NCBI GenBank assembly: GCA_937996235.1
Contig: CALKVK010000035.1
Location: 310,001 to 374,000, forward strand
Length of the DNA: 64,000 bases
DNA from: an uncultured bacterium
GTDB taxonomy: Bacteria > Planctomycetota > JAJSAM01 > JAJVHW01
Reading direction: 5' to 3'
The translations under genes were made by a program, and so were the position numbers. This document shows, piece after piece, positions 51,003 to 59,792 of this stretch (position 1 is the stretch's first letter; the number at the start of each line of letters is the position of its first letter). Below the pieces are notes generated by a model. It searched no databases. It was not told where the DNA came from and saw only the letters and a program-made list of their open reading frames with translations.

Positions 51003-52690
51003 TCCTGGACGCGCACCCGCCGGATCGACAGGGCGGTCGTGGCGCCGGGCGGGTCGTCCTCGCGCGCGCCGACGACGAGCACGCGCGCGCCGTCGACGAG
51101 GAGTCCCGCGCGCACGGCGCGTGCGATGCCCTGCTCGAGCGCCTCGTCGGCCGTCGCCGCCGGAGCGACGACGGCGCGCACGCTGCCGACGAGCGCGAGG
51201 CGCCGCGCGACGCGCTCGTCCGGGACGATCGCGACGACCGGCACGAGCGGGTCGAAACGCGCGACGTGGCGCGCGGTCTGGCCGGAGCGCGTCGCGGCGA
51301 CGATCGCGTCGCACGAGAGGCCCTCGGCGACCCGCACCGCCTCGAGCGTCAGGCGGTCGGTCACGTCCACCCACCCCGGCGTGCGCTGCTGCGCGGCGCG
51401 CAGCGCCTCGACCCGCTGCCGCAGCATGTTCAGGTGGAAGCCGCGGCCCGTGCGGCGCTTCGACTCCCACTCCTCCGCGGCCGACGCGATCGCGCGCAAT
51501 GTGCGCAGCGCGGCGTGCGGGCGCGTGCCCGTCGCCGTCTCGCCCGACAGCATCAGCGCGTCGGCGCCGTCGAGCACGGCGTTGAAGACGTCCGCCGCCT
51601 CCGCGCGCGTCGGCTCGGGCAGGTGCTCCATGCTGCCGAGCATCTGCGTCGCGACGATGGCCGGACGCCCGAGCAGGCGCGCGCGGTGGATGATGTCCTT
51701 CTGCAGCCAGGGCACGTCCTCGGGCCGGCAGGCGAGGCCGAGGTCGCCGCGCGCGACCATCACCGCCTCGGCCTCGGCGAGGATGCCGTCGAGGTTGCGC
51801 GTGGCGGCGCGCGTCTCGAGCTTCGCGACGATCCGCACGCGCGCGTCGCCGTGCGCGTACTCCGCGCGCAGCCCGGGAGACAGCCGGTCGAGCGCCTCGA
51901 ACAGCGCGCGGTCGGACTCCTCGGCGGGCGGCTCGCCTTCGCGGAACCACGCGACCGCGGTGCGGCAGTACGCGCGCAGTGCGCGCACGTCGGCCACGCT
52001 GCGCGTGAACGAGAGCGCGAGGAAGTCGGCGTCGCCGCGCAGGATCGCGGGCAGCGCGAGCGCGGCCACGTCCACGCGGTCGCGCACGGGCAGCGGCGGC
52101 TCGTCGGGGAGCTCGACGCCGCGGAACGTCACGCCCTTGCGGTGCAAGAGCCGCCCCGGCTCGACGGCGCGGAGCAGCGCGACGTCGTCCTCGACGCGTT
52201 CGCACACGAGCAGCGGGTCGCCGTCGGCGAACGCCACGTCGACGCTCCCCGTCGCGGCGACCGCGGCGCGCAGCGCCTCGGCCACGCGCGGCGACGCGTC
52301 GCAGCCGAGCTCGTCGGGCGCCGGGTGCAGGGCGAGCCGCATGCGCAGCACCGCGCCGGTGTCGTACGCGAGACCTGCCGCGCGCAGCTCGGTCGGCAGC
52401 GACACGCGCAGCTTCATGCCCTGCAGGTCGAGCAGGATCGCGACGTGGCGCTCGGGGCCGGCGGTCGCCGCGGCGCTGCGCACCGCCTGCATCGCGGCGC
52501 GCTCGCGCGCGTAGTCGGGCGCGCGCCCGTCGAGGAAGTCGGTCGCGCCGCGCGCGTGCGAGAGGTTGATCCGCGCGACGTCCATGCCGGCCATCACGAG
52601 TCCGGCGACGTAGTCGGGCCGGTCCTGCGCCGCGGGTCCCCCCGGCTGCGAGCGGCCGAGCGTGCAGACGACGCGCGTGCGCTGCGTCAC
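50999..52690 (-). CDS. pyk: Pyruvate kinase
   Basis: 563 residues, somewhat longer than the usual 470-500. Motifs: RTRVVCTLGRS at the start, MDVARINLSHARG, ILLDLQGMKLRV (in place of the usual TKGPEIR), the B-domain, RIVAKLETRAATRNLDGIL, VMVARGDLG, ATQMLGSMEH and the family hallmark ADALMLSGETATG. It makes pyruvate and ATP from phosphoenolpyruvate. The variant LDLQGMKLR and an extended B-domain region (about 110-230) set it apart from classical enzymes. GTG 52690 starts 8 bp after the phosphodiesterase stop, so the two are probably co-transcribed. Confidence 0.88.
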   Translation of the reverse strand: MTQRTRVVCTLGRSQPGGPAAQDRPDYVAGLVMAGMDVARINLSHARGATDFLDGRAPDYARERAAMQAVRSAAATAGPERHVAILLDLQGMKLRVSLPTELRAAGLAYDTGAVLRMRLALHPAPDELGCDASPRVAEALRAAVAATGSVDVAFADGDPLLVCERVEDDVALLRAVEPGRLLHRKGVTFRGVELPDEPPLPVRDRVDVAALALPAILRGDADFLALSFTRSVADVRALRAYCRTAVAWFREGEPPAEESDRALFEALDRLSPGLRAEYAHGDARVRIVAKLETRAATRNLDGILAEAEAVMVARGDLGLACRPEDVPWLQKDIIHRARLLGRPAIVATQMLGSMEHLPEPTRAEAADVFNAVLDGADALMLSGETATGTRPHAALRTLRAIASAAEEWESKRRTGRGFHLNMLRQRVEALRAAQQRTPGWVDVTDRLTLEAVRVAEGLSCDAIVAATRSGQTARHVARFDPLVPVVAIVPDERVARRLALVGSVRAVVAPAATADEALEQGIARAVRAGLLVDGARVLVVGAREDDPPGATTALSIRRVRVQE

Positions 52691-52697
52691 GCGGGCC

Positions 52698-54260
52698 TCA
52701 CAGGTAGCCGAGCCCTTCGAGCGAGCGGCGCAGCGCCTCCTCCTCCTCGGCCGAGAACCCCTCCGCTGCACCCGACTCGAGCGCGAGCGCGTCGGCGGCG
52801 CGCACGGCGCGGCCGTCTGCGAACGCGCCGGTCAGCACGCGGCCGTCGAGGCCGGGCGGGACGCCGAGCTCCGCGGCGTGGAGCAGCGTCGGCAGGCAGT
52901 CCACGATCGAGCCCTCGATGGTCGCCCCCGCGCGGCACCCGGGTCCCGTCACGCACACGAAGCCGCGCGGGCTGTGGTGCCCCTCCGGCTGCTTGTGGCG
53001 GCGGAACGGCTGCTTCGCGTCGAGCTGGATGCCGAGGTCGAGCGCGTCGTCGGCCTCCGTGACGACGTCGGGCGCGCGGTCCGCGAACGGCCCGGCGTAC
53101 ACCTCCTCGCGGCGGCGCACGGTGCGGAACGCGGGCCGCCCCTCGGGCAGCTCGAGCGCGCGCAGCGCCGCGATCACGGCGTCGCGGACGCGTTCGTAGT
53201 CGGCGTCGTCCACGCTGCCGTGCGGGTAGCGGCTGCGCAGGTTGACGGCCACGCCGCCCGTGTCGAGCGACCAGGTGAACGCCTGCGTGCGCGCCCAGTC
53301 CATGACGTGGGGACCGCCGAGTCCGACGCTCGAGAACACGCGCTCGAGCGCGCCCTGCTTCGGCGCGGCGTCGCCGCGTCCGCCCTGGAAGTCCGCGAAC
53401 CAGTCCGGGCGGCGGCGGTCGTAGGACGAGGGGTCGCCGCCGCGGCGCGTCGCGAGGAGCCCCGCCTCCTCGAGCGCGCGGTTCATGTAGAGCTTCCAGT
53501 GCGCGCTCTGGAACCCGTGGTCGCTCATGAGCAGCACCACGGTCTCGCTGCGGTCGATCGCGGCGAGCAGCGTGCCGATGTGCGCGTCCACCTCGCGGAA
53601 GTGCGCGTCCACCAGGTCGCGGCGGCTGCGCCAGAACGCGTGCTGCACGCGGTCGGTGTTGGTGAAGACGGTCACCGCCACGCGCCAGTCCTGGGTGCGG
53701 AGCAGGTGCACGAAGAGCGCGGCGCGGCGGCGCGTCATCTCGGAGAGCTGCCCGAACAGCGTCTCCTTGTCGTCGAGCATCGCGCGGTCCACGTCGATGC
53801 GGTAGCCGGGCACGACGCGTTCGATCTCGGCCTGCAGCTCGGGCGGGTGCGTCCACGCGACGGCGCGCGACTCGGGCGTCAGCATGCCGGTGACGAGCGC
53901 GCCCGCGACCGGCGGCGGCGGCCACGTGACGGGCACGTTCACGACGAGCGAGCGCGCGCCCTGCGCGGCGACGTAGTCCCACAGCTTCGGCGCGCGCACG
54001 TCGGCGAGCGTCGCGAGCTGCGTCGCGCCGCCCTCGCGCTCCACGACGAACGAGTAGAGGCCGTGGCGCCCGGGGTGGCAGCCGGTGAGGAACGACGCCC
54101 ACGCGGGCGCGGAGACGGGCGGCACCGTGGAGTGCAGCACGCCCGACGCGCCCTGCGCCCTGAGCTCCGCGAGGTGCGGCATGTCGCCGCGCGCGAGGAG
54201 CGGACGCAGCACGTCGAGGTCGGCGGCATCGAGTCCGACGAGCAGGGCGCGGCGGGGCAT
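52698..54260 (-). CDS. Type I phosphodiesterase/nucleotide pyrophosphatase-like protein
   Basis: 520 residues of the alkaline phosphatase superfamily. Metal and nucleophile sites: RALLVGLDAADLD (Asp11), SAPAWASFLTGCHPGRHGLY (nucleophile near Ser50), FTNTDRVQHAFW (Asp and His) and VVLLMSDHGFQS (Asp and His). A C-terminal metal His lies in KQPEGHHSPRGFVCV. No signal peptide is evident, so it may be cytoplasmic. Proteins of this group hydrolyse phosphodiester or pyrophosphate bonds of nucleotides or phospholipids; the substrate is not clear. It is upstream of and probably co-transcribed with pyk, which is an odd pairing. Confidence 0.85.
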   Translation of the reverse strand: MPRRALLVGLDAADLDVLRPLLARGDMPHLAELRAQGASGVLHSTVPPVSAPAWASFLTGCHPGRHGLYSFVVEREGGATQLATLADVRAPKLWDYVAAQGARSLVVNVPVTWPPPPVAGALVTGMLTPESRAVAWTHPPELQAEIERVVPGYRIDVDRAMLDDKETLFGQLSEMTRRRAALFVHLLRTQDWRVAVTVFTNTDRVQHAFWRSRRDLVDAHFREVDAHIGTLLAAIDRSETVVLLMSDHGFQSAHWKLYMNRALEEAGLLATRRGGDPSSYDRRRPDWFADFQGGRGDAAPKQGALERVFSSVGLGGPHVMDWARTQAFTWSLDTGGVAVNLRSRYPHGSVDDADYERVRDAVIAALRALELPEGRPAFRTVRRREEVYAGPFADRAPDVVTEADDALDLGIQLDAKQPFRRHKQPEGHHSPRGFVCVTGPGCRAGATIEGSIVDCLPTLLHAAELGVPPGLDGRVLTGAFADGRAVRAADALALESGAAEGFSAEEEEALRRSLEGLGYL

Positions 54261-54315
54261 CGGGGGAATGTAGCGGCCGGCGGAGCGCGCGCCCCACGCG
54301 GATCGCGGGGCCTTC

Positions 54316-55209
54316 GTGTACCGTCTGCGGGTGCCGCGCGTCAGCGTCGTCGTGCCCGTCTTCAACCGGCCCGCGTACGTGGCCGAGGCCGTGCGCTCCG
54401 CGCTCGCGCAGGAGTGTCCGGGCGGGCTCGAGGTGCTCGTCGTCGACGACGGCTCGACCGACACGACGCCGCAGGTGCTCGCCGCCCTCGCCGCCGCCGA
54501 CGCACGCGTGCGCGTCGTGCGCCAGGCGAACGCCGGTCCCGCACACGCGCGCAACCGCGCGTTCCGCGAGGCGCGCGGCGAGCTGCTCGCCCTGCTCGAC
54601 TCCGACGACGTCTGGCTGCCCGGGAAGCTCGCGGCGCAGCTCGCCCTGCTCGACGCGCACCCGCGCGCGGCGCTCGTCCACTCGGACGTGGACGAGTTCT
54701 TCGAGGCGGACGCGCGGCCGTGGACGCGCCGGCCCGAGATCGTCTCGGGGCACGTGCTGCGGCGGCTCCTCGAGCGCAACGTGCTGCACACGATGACCGT
54801 CGTCCTGCGGCGCAGCGTCGTCGACGAGGTCGGCGGGTTCGACCCCGAGTACCCGCCGTGCGAGGACTGGGACCTGTGGCTGCGCATCGCCGCGCGGCAC
54901 GCGATCGTCGGCGACGCGGAGCGCCGCGTGCGCGTGCGCATCCACGAGGGCGGCATCAGCCGCGACCCGCTCGTCGTCTACGCCCAGGCGCGCAGGCTGG
55001 TCGCCGCTGCGGCGCGCCGCCTCGCCGCGGAAGGCCACCCGGACGCGGCGTTCGCCCGCCGCCAGGCCGCGCGCTGGCACGTGAAGTACGGTCGCCGCCT
55101 GCGCCGCGCCGGCCGCGCGGACGAGGCGGAGACGGAGTTCCGCGCGGCGACGGCGCTCTGGCCCGCGGCGCGGCTCGACGTCTGGCGCGCGAAGCTCTCT
55201 CGCGCGTAG
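54316..55209 (+). CDS. Family 2 glycosyltransferase
   Basis: 297 residues of the GT-A fold: SVVVPVFNRPAYVAEAVRSA, VLVVDDGSTDTTP, the acceptor region GPAHARNRAFREARGELLAL, the metal-binding DSDDVWLPGKL (DxD) and a late CEDWDLWLRIA motif. It transfers a sugar from a nucleotide donor to cell-surface glycan or lipid. The start is GTG 54316; GTG 54331 is an alternative closer to the first strand. It is divergent from the phosphodiesterase gene. Confidence 0.9.
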   Translation: MYRLRVPRVSVVVPVFNRPAYVAEAVRSALAQECPGGLEVLVVDDGSTDTTPQVLAALAAADARVRVVRQANAGPAHARNRAFREARGELLALLDSDDVWLPGKLAAQLALLDAHPRAALVHSDVDEFFEADARPWTRRPEIVSGHVLRRLLERNVLHTMTVVLRRSVVDEVGGFDPEYPPCEDWDLWLRIAARHAIVGDAERRVRVRIHEGGISRDPLVVYAQARRLVAAAARRLAAEGHPDAAFARRQAARWHVKYGRRLRRAGRADEAETEFRAATALWPAARLDVWRAKLSRA

Positions 55210-55252
55210 CAGCCGGCGCGCGCGTGACAGCCGGCGCGCGCCGATCCGGCGC

Positions 55253-55915
55253 CTACCCGGGCTTCTTCACGAAGTACCAGTCCTTCGCGTCGGCGTTGCC
55301 CGCGTTCTCGGCGAGGCGCTTCGCGGCGTCGTCGATCGTCTGCGGCGGCGGCAGGATGATCTTCTCGCCCGGACGCCAGTTCGCCGGGCACGCGGTGCCC
55401 GGGTGCGAGTCCACGTACTGCAGCCCCTTCACGAGGCGCAGGATCTCGTCGAGGTCGCGGCCGACGTTCATCGGGTAGTAGACGAGCGCGCGCACGATGC
55501 GCTTCGGGTCGATGACGAAGACGGCGCGCACCGGCGCCATGTCCGACGCACCCGCGTGCACCATGCCGTACGCCGACGCGACGCGCTTGTCGAGATCGGC
55601 GATCACCGGGAACGTGACCTTCACGTCGTGGTCGCGCTCGAGGTTGCGCATCCAGGCGATGTGCGAGAAGACGCTGTCGATCGAGAGCCCGATGAGCTGG
55701 ACGCCCGCCTCGTCGAACTGCGGCGTGCGCTGCGCGAACCCGACGAACTCGGTCGAGCACACCGGCGTGAAGTCGTAGGGGTGGCTGAACAGCACGATCC
55801 ACCTGCCCTTGAAGCGCTCGTCGTGGAGCGAGAGGGGGCCCTGGGTGGAGGCGGCCGTGAAGTCGGGCGCGGGCGAACCGATGGTCGGAATCGCGGAACG
55901 GGCGGTCTCACTCAT
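55253..55915 (-). CDS. Peroxiredoxin, Prx6 (1-Cys) type
   Basis: 220 residues. The peroxidatic Cys53 lies in HPYDFTPVCSTEF; further family features are LIGLSIDSVFSHIAWM and the C-terminal GTACPANWRPGEKIILPPP of the Prx6 group. It reduces hydrogen peroxide and alkyl peroxides. It lies 17 bp downstream of the persulfide dioxygenase-rhodanese gene on the same strand, consistent with a joint oxidative/sulfur-stress operon. Confidence 0.93.
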   Translation of the reverse strand: MSETARSAIPTIGSPAPDFTAASTQGPLSLHDERFKGRWIVLFSHPYDFTPVCSTEFVGFAQRTPQFDEAGVQLIGLSIDSVFSHIAWMRNLERDHDVKVTFPVIADLDKRVASAYGMVHAGASDMAPVRAVFVIDPKRIVRALVYYPMNVGRDLDEILRLVKGLQYVDSHPGTACPANWRPGEKIILPPPQTIDDAAKRLAENAGNADAKDWYFVKKPG

Positions 55916-55932
55916 CGGGGACTCCTTCGGAC

Positions 55933-57036
55933 TCAGGACTCGGTGGGCAGGCCGGCGCGCACCCATCCGTCGGTGCCGCCGGCGACGTTGAAGACGCGAC
56001 GGCGTCCTTCCTGGATCAGGAACGCGGTCGCCCGGGCGGACCTGCCGCCGGACTTGCAGATGACGAGCACCTCGGCCGCGGGGTCGCGCGGCAGCTCGTG
56101 GAGCCGGCCGGGGAGCTGGCCCAGAGGGACCAGGTGCGCGCCCGGGGCGTGCCGCCCGAACGGCGCGCCGAACTCCCACGGCTCGCGCACGTCGAGCAGG
56201 AACGGGCGCTCCGCGGGCGCCGCGGACATGCGGCGGTGCGCCTCGTCCGGCAGCACGAGCGGCACGCAGTCCATCGGACCGGCCGCGCACGCGCCGCCGC
56301 CGACGCACGCGGGGTCTTCCGGCGCGGCGTCGTGCGCGGCCGCGTGGTGCGCCGCGTGGTGCCGCGCGGTGCCGAGATTCGCGGCGATGACGTCGAGCAT
56401 CCAGTCGGGCGTGGGCATCGCCACCGCGCGCTGCCAGGCGACGTACTCCTCGCGCGAGATGTTCTGGAAGCGCGGGTTGCGGCGCCGCTCGAGGCCGAGC
56501 GTCGAGTCGGGGATCTCCTGGTAGTCGTGGCCGGGGAGCACGCGGTGGACGTCGGACCAGCGCGCGAGCCGCTGCAGGCTGTCCCAGTGCGCGCCGGGGT
56601 CGCCGCCGGGCAGGTCGAGGCGCCCCGCGCCGTCCTGGGCGAGGAACAGGAAGTCGCCGGTCAGGAGCTCGTGACCCACGTGCAGCGTGACGCTGTCCGG
56701 CGTGTGGCCGGGGGTGTGCAGCACATCGACGCGCAGGTCCCCCACCTCGAGCACCTGGCCGTCGCGCAGGCGCTCCGTGACGCCCGCGCACTCCGTCGCC
56801 TCGTGGAGCGCGTACGCGGCGCCCGTCGCGGCGGCCAGCTCGCGCCCGCCGCTGTGGTGGTCCGCGTGGGTGTGCGTGTCGACCACGAACACGAGCTCGA
56901 GTCCTTGGCGCCCGAGCCGCTCGACCGTGCGCGCGACGTCGTCGCGGAGCGGGTCCACGAGCATGGCGCGCCGGCTGCGCTCGCACGCGATCAGATACGA
57001 CCGGCATGCGGCCGGCCCGATGGGCTCCACGAGCAT
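55933..57036 (-). CDS. Metallo-beta-lactamase (persulfide dioxygenase-like) fused to rhodanese
   Basis: 367 residues. The MBL half has VVDTHTHADHHSGG (HxHxDHH at about 55-61), LHTPGHTPDSV, LLTGDFLFL and VLPGHDYQE, as in ETHE1-type persulfide dioxygenases. The C-terminal rhodanese (about 275-367) has FLLDVREPWEFG and the active Cys in VICKSGGRSARA. The linker is rich in His and Cys (RHHAAHHAAAHD, ACVGGGACAAGP) and might bind metal. The chain would oxidise glutathione or other persulfides and move sulfane sulfur in one protein. ATG 57036 has a GGAGA ribosome site. It is the first gene before the peroxiredoxin. Confidence 0.9.
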   Translation of the reverse strand: MLVEPIGPAACRSYLIACERSRRAMLVDPLRDDVARTVERLGRQGLELVFVVDTHTHADHHSGGRELAAATGAAYALHEATECAGVTERLRDGQVLEVGDLRVDVLHTPGHTPDSVTLHVGHELLTGDFLFLAQDGAGRLDLPGGDPGAHWDSLQRLARWSDVHRVLPGHDYQEIPDSTLGLERRRNPRFQNISREEYVAWQRAVAMPTPDWMLDVIAANLGTARHHAAHHAAAHDAAPEDPACVGGGACAAGPMDCVPLVLPDEAHRRMSAAPAERPFLLDVREPWEFGAPFGRHAPGAHLVPLGQLPGRLHELPRDPAAEVLVICKSGGRSARATAFLIQEGRRRVFNVAGGTDGWVRAGLPTES

Positions 57037-57183
57037 GGGCTCTCCGTACGGCGGTCGGCGGCGCCCCGGACGAACGCGGGTGCCGGCTCTAGGCGGCCCC
57101 ACCGACGTGCCGATACTCCCACATCCGCGGGAGCGTGGTGAACGGTTCACCGCGCCGCGGCCCCCTGCGCGCAGGACACCCGC

Positions 57184-58323
57184 ATGCTGTGGAGCGCCCG
57201 GGGCGCGACCGACGTCGGCCGTGTCCGCACCGAGAACGAGGACGCGTACCTCGTCGATTCCGAGCTGCAGCTCGCGGTCGTGGCGGACGGTCTCGGCGGC
57301 CACGCGTGCGGCGAGGTCGCGTCGCGGCTCGCGGTCGTCGCCTACCGCGACGCGCTCGCCCAGCGCCGCGACGTGCTCGAGGACTTCGCGACCGCCGCCC
57401 CGCGCGGCGACGCGGGCAGCGTGCGCACCGCCCTCGCCGAGAGCATGTCCCACGCCTGCCGGACGGTGTGGGAGGAGGCCCGGCGCGACCCGCGCAAGCA
57501 CGGCATGGGCACCACCTGCACGACGCTCGTGGTGGCGGGCGACACGGCGTTCGTCTCGCACGTCGGCGACTCCCGCGCCTACCTGGTCCGGGACGGTCGC
57601 GCACAGCTCCTCACGCGCGACCACAGCTTCATCAACTCGCTGATCGACCAGGGCGGCATCGACCCGCGCGAGCTCGAGGACCCGATGCTCGCCGGCTACC
57701 GCAACGCGCTGGCACGCGTCGTCGGGCTGCAGGAGGACGTCGAGGCCGACACGCAGGTCGTGGAGATCCAGCCGCACGACGTGTTCGTGCTCGTGTCGGA
57801 CGGCGTCTCGCGCTACCTGCGCACCGAGGAGCTCGCGACGCTCGTGGCCGATCCGGAGGTGCGCGTCGAGCGCGAGCTGATCGAGATCGCGAACCACCGC
57901 GGCGGCGCGGACAACTGCACCGCGGTCGCGGTGAGCCTCGAGCACGAGCCGGCGCCGCCGCAGGGACCGATCCTGCCGCAGCTCTCGCCGGCGCAGCTCA
58001 TGCAGGTGATCGGCCTCGGGCGCATGCTCAACGTCCGGCCGGGAGCCCTCGTCGTCCGGCAGGGCATGCCCGCGGACGCGTTCTTCGCCGTGCTGACCGG
58101 CGCGGTCCGCGTCGAGCGCGACGGCGTCGAGATCGCGCGCCTCGGCCCCGGGACGGCGTTCGGCGAGATGTCGCCGTTCGGGCCCACCCCGCAGAGCGTC
58201 ACGGTCGTCGCGTGCGAGCGCACGCGGCTCCTGCGCGTGGGGCGCGCGAGCCTGCGCGACCTGGCGCGCATCGCGCCGGACACGGGCGCGCTGCTCCTCG
58301 CCGCGCTGTCCGGCGGGGCGTGA
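57184..58323 (+). CDS. PP2C-type Ser/Thr phosphatase fused to a cyclic-nucleotide-binding domain
   Basis: 379 residues. Residues 1-245 are a PP2C phosphatase: TDVGRVRTENEDAYLVD, LAVVADGLGGHACGEVASRL (metal Asp), GTTCTTLVVAGDTAFVSHVGDSR and VFVLVSDGVSRYL. Residues about 260-379 are a cNMP-binding beta-roll (GALVVRQGMPADAFFAVLTGAVRVERDG, LGPGTAFGEMSPFG). A phosphatase with a direct cyclic-nucleotide input is unusual but occurs in several phyla. No Ser/Thr kinase gene is adjacent. A GC hairpin (58330-58347) follows the stop. Confidence 0.9.
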   Translation: MLWSARGATDVGRVRTENEDAYLVDSELQLAVVADGLGGHACGEVASRLAVVAYRDALAQRRDVLEDFATAAPRGDAGSVRTALAESMSHACRTVWEEARRDPRKHGMGTTCTTLVVAGDTAFVSHVGDSRAYLVRDGRAQLLTRDHSFINSLIDQGGIDPRELEDPMLAGYRNALARVVGLQEDVEADTQVVEIQPHDVFVLVSDGVSRYLRTEELATLVADPEVRVERELIEIANHRGGADNCTAVAVSLEHEPAPPQGPILPQLSPAQLMQVIGLGRMLNVRPGALVVRQGMPADAFFAVLTGAVRVERDGVEIARLGPGTAFGEMSPFGPTPQSVTVVACERTRLLRVGRASLRDLARIAPDTGALLLAALSGGA

Positions 58324-58329
58324 GCGCTC

Positions 58330-58347
58330 CGCGCCGATCCCGGCGCG
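58330..58347 (+). terminator. Short GC hairpin after the PP2C gene
   Basis: A 7-bp perfect stem CGCGCCG / CGGCGCG with a 4-nt loop lies 7 bp after the PP2C stop and before the tRNA promoter. There is no T-tract. Confidence 0.4.
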
Positions 58348-58369
58348 ACGCCGCGAGCCCGCGCTTCCC

Positions 58370-58399
58370 TTGACCCTCCGCGGCGGCGCCCAGTAGAAG
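58370..58399 (+). promoter_or_regulatory. Sigma-70-type promoter of tRNA-Met
   Basis: A -35 box TTGACC (58370-58375) and a -10 box TAGAAG (58394-58399) are separated by 18 bp. Transcription would start near 58406, about 18 bp before the mature tRNA. Confidence 0.65.
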
Positions 58400-58423
58400 A
58401 CCCGGCTCGACCGGCGCAACGGT

Positions 58424-58500
58424 GGCGGCGTAGCTCAGTCGGTTAGAGCGGCGGATTCATAACCCGCAGGTCACTGGTTCGAATCCAGTCGCCGCTACCA
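58424..58500 (+). tRNA. tRNA with CAT anticodon, probably elongator tRNA-Met, CCA encoded
   Basis: The cloverleaf is complete: acceptor GGCGGCG / CGCCGCT, D-arm GCTC / GAGC, anticodon loop TTCATAA, T-arm ACTGG / CCAGT with TTCGAAT, and 3' ACCA. The D-stem and paired acceptor end exclude an initiator tRNA. An Ile tRNA with modified CAT cannot be fully excluded from sequence alone. Confidence 0.93.
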
Positions 58501-58559
58501 CCTCGGCGCGAGCGGTCCCCCCGCGCCGCGCCTCCTGCACGAAGCCTCGGCGGAGCGCC

Positions 58560-59792
58560 ATGCCCGGACCCCACTACGAGCTGATCGAGGAGCCCGACGC
58601 GCGCGTCGCGATCAAGGCGTGGACGCGCGGCGTGCCGCTCGAGGACGCGGCGCGGCGGCAGCTCGCGAACATCGCGCGGATGCCGATCGTCCACGGCTGG
58701 GTGGCGGTGATGCCCGACGTCCACTGGGGCATCGGCGCGACGGTCGGCAGCGTGATCCCGACCCGCGGCGCGATCATCCCGGCGGCGGTCGGCGTGGACA
58801 TCGGCTGCGGCATGATGGCCGCGCGGACCACGCTCACGGCCTCGGACCTGCCCGACGACCTGCGCGGGCTGCGGACGCGCATCGAGCGCGCCGTCCCGCA
58901 CGGGCGCACCGGCAACGGCGGACGCGGCGACCGCGGCGCGTGGGGTGCGCCGCCGGCGGCGCAGGCGGCGGCGTGGGCGGAGATGGAGCCGGAGTTCCGC
59001 GCGCTCGCCGCACGCCACCCGGGCATCGCGCGCGCGCGGCACGTCGAGCACCTCGGCACGCTCGGCACCGGCAACCACTTCATCGAGGTGTGCATCGACG
59101 AGGCGCAGCGCGTCTGGTTCATGCTGCACAGCGGCTCGCGCGGCGTCGGCAACCGCATCGGCACGTACTTCATCGAGCTCGCGAAGGAGGACATGCGGCG
59201 CCACGTCGCGAACCTGCCCGACGCCGACCTCGCGTACTTCGAGGAGGGCGCCGAGCACTTCGACGACTACTGCGCCGCGGTGGCGTGGGCGCAGCGCTTC
59301 GCGCGTCGCAACCGCGAGCTGATGATGGCGGCGGTCGTCGGCGCGGCGCGCGCGACGCCGGGGCTGCCGGAGTTCAACGCGGACGCGCTCGTCGTCAACT
59401 GCCACCACAACTACGTGAACCGCGAGCACCACGCGGGCGCGGACGTCTGGGTGACGCGCAAGGGCGCCGTGCGCGCGGGGCTCGGCGAGCTCGGGATCAT
59501 CCCGGGCAGCATGGGCGCGAAGAGCTACATCGTGCGCGGCCGCGGCAGCCGCGAGAGCTTCGAGAGCTGCAGCCACGGCGCGGGGCGCGCCATGTCGCGC
59601 GGCGAGGCGAAGCGGCGCTTCACGGTCGCCGACCATGCCGCCGCGACCGACGGCGTCGAGTGCCGCAAGGACGCCGCGGTCCTCGACGAGACGCCGGCCG
59701 CGTACAAGTCGATCGACGCCGTGATGGAGGCGCAGAAGGACCTCGTGGACGTGCTGCACACGCTCAAGCAGGTCGTCTGCGTGAAGGGATGA
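58560..59792 (+). CDS. rtcB: RNA-splicing ligase RtcB
   Basis: 410 residues. RtcB features: VMPDVHWGIGATVGSVIP, AVGVDIGCGMMA (metal Cys83), GTGNHFIEVC, HHNYVNREHH and the GMP-attachment site region SCSHGAGRAMSR. It joins 2',3'-cyclic phosphate and 5'-OH RNA ends with GTP. It overlaps the next gene by 4 nt (ATGA), starting a three-gene operon with a HAD hydrolase and a B3/B4 protein. Archease, a common partner, is absent here. Confidence 0.95.
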   Translation: MPGPHYELIEEPDARVAIKAWTRGVPLEDAARRQLANIARMPIVHGWVAVMPDVHWGIGATVGSVIPTRGAIIPAAVGVDIGCGMMAARTTLTASDLPDDLRGLRTRIERAVPHGRTGNGGRGDRGAWGAPPAAQAAAWAEMEPEFRALAARHPGIARARHVEHLGTLGTGNHFIEVCIDEAQRVWFMLHSGSRGVGNRIGTYFIELAKEDMRRHVANLPDADLAYFEEGAEHFDDYCAAVAWAQRFARRNRELMMAAVVGAARATPGLPEFNADALVVNCHHNYVNREHHAGADVWVTRKGAVRAGLGELGIIPGSMGAKSYIVRGRGSRESFESCSHGAGRAMSRGEAKRRFTVADHAAATDGVECRKDAAVLDETPAAYKSIDAVMEAQKDLVDVLHTLKQVVCVKG

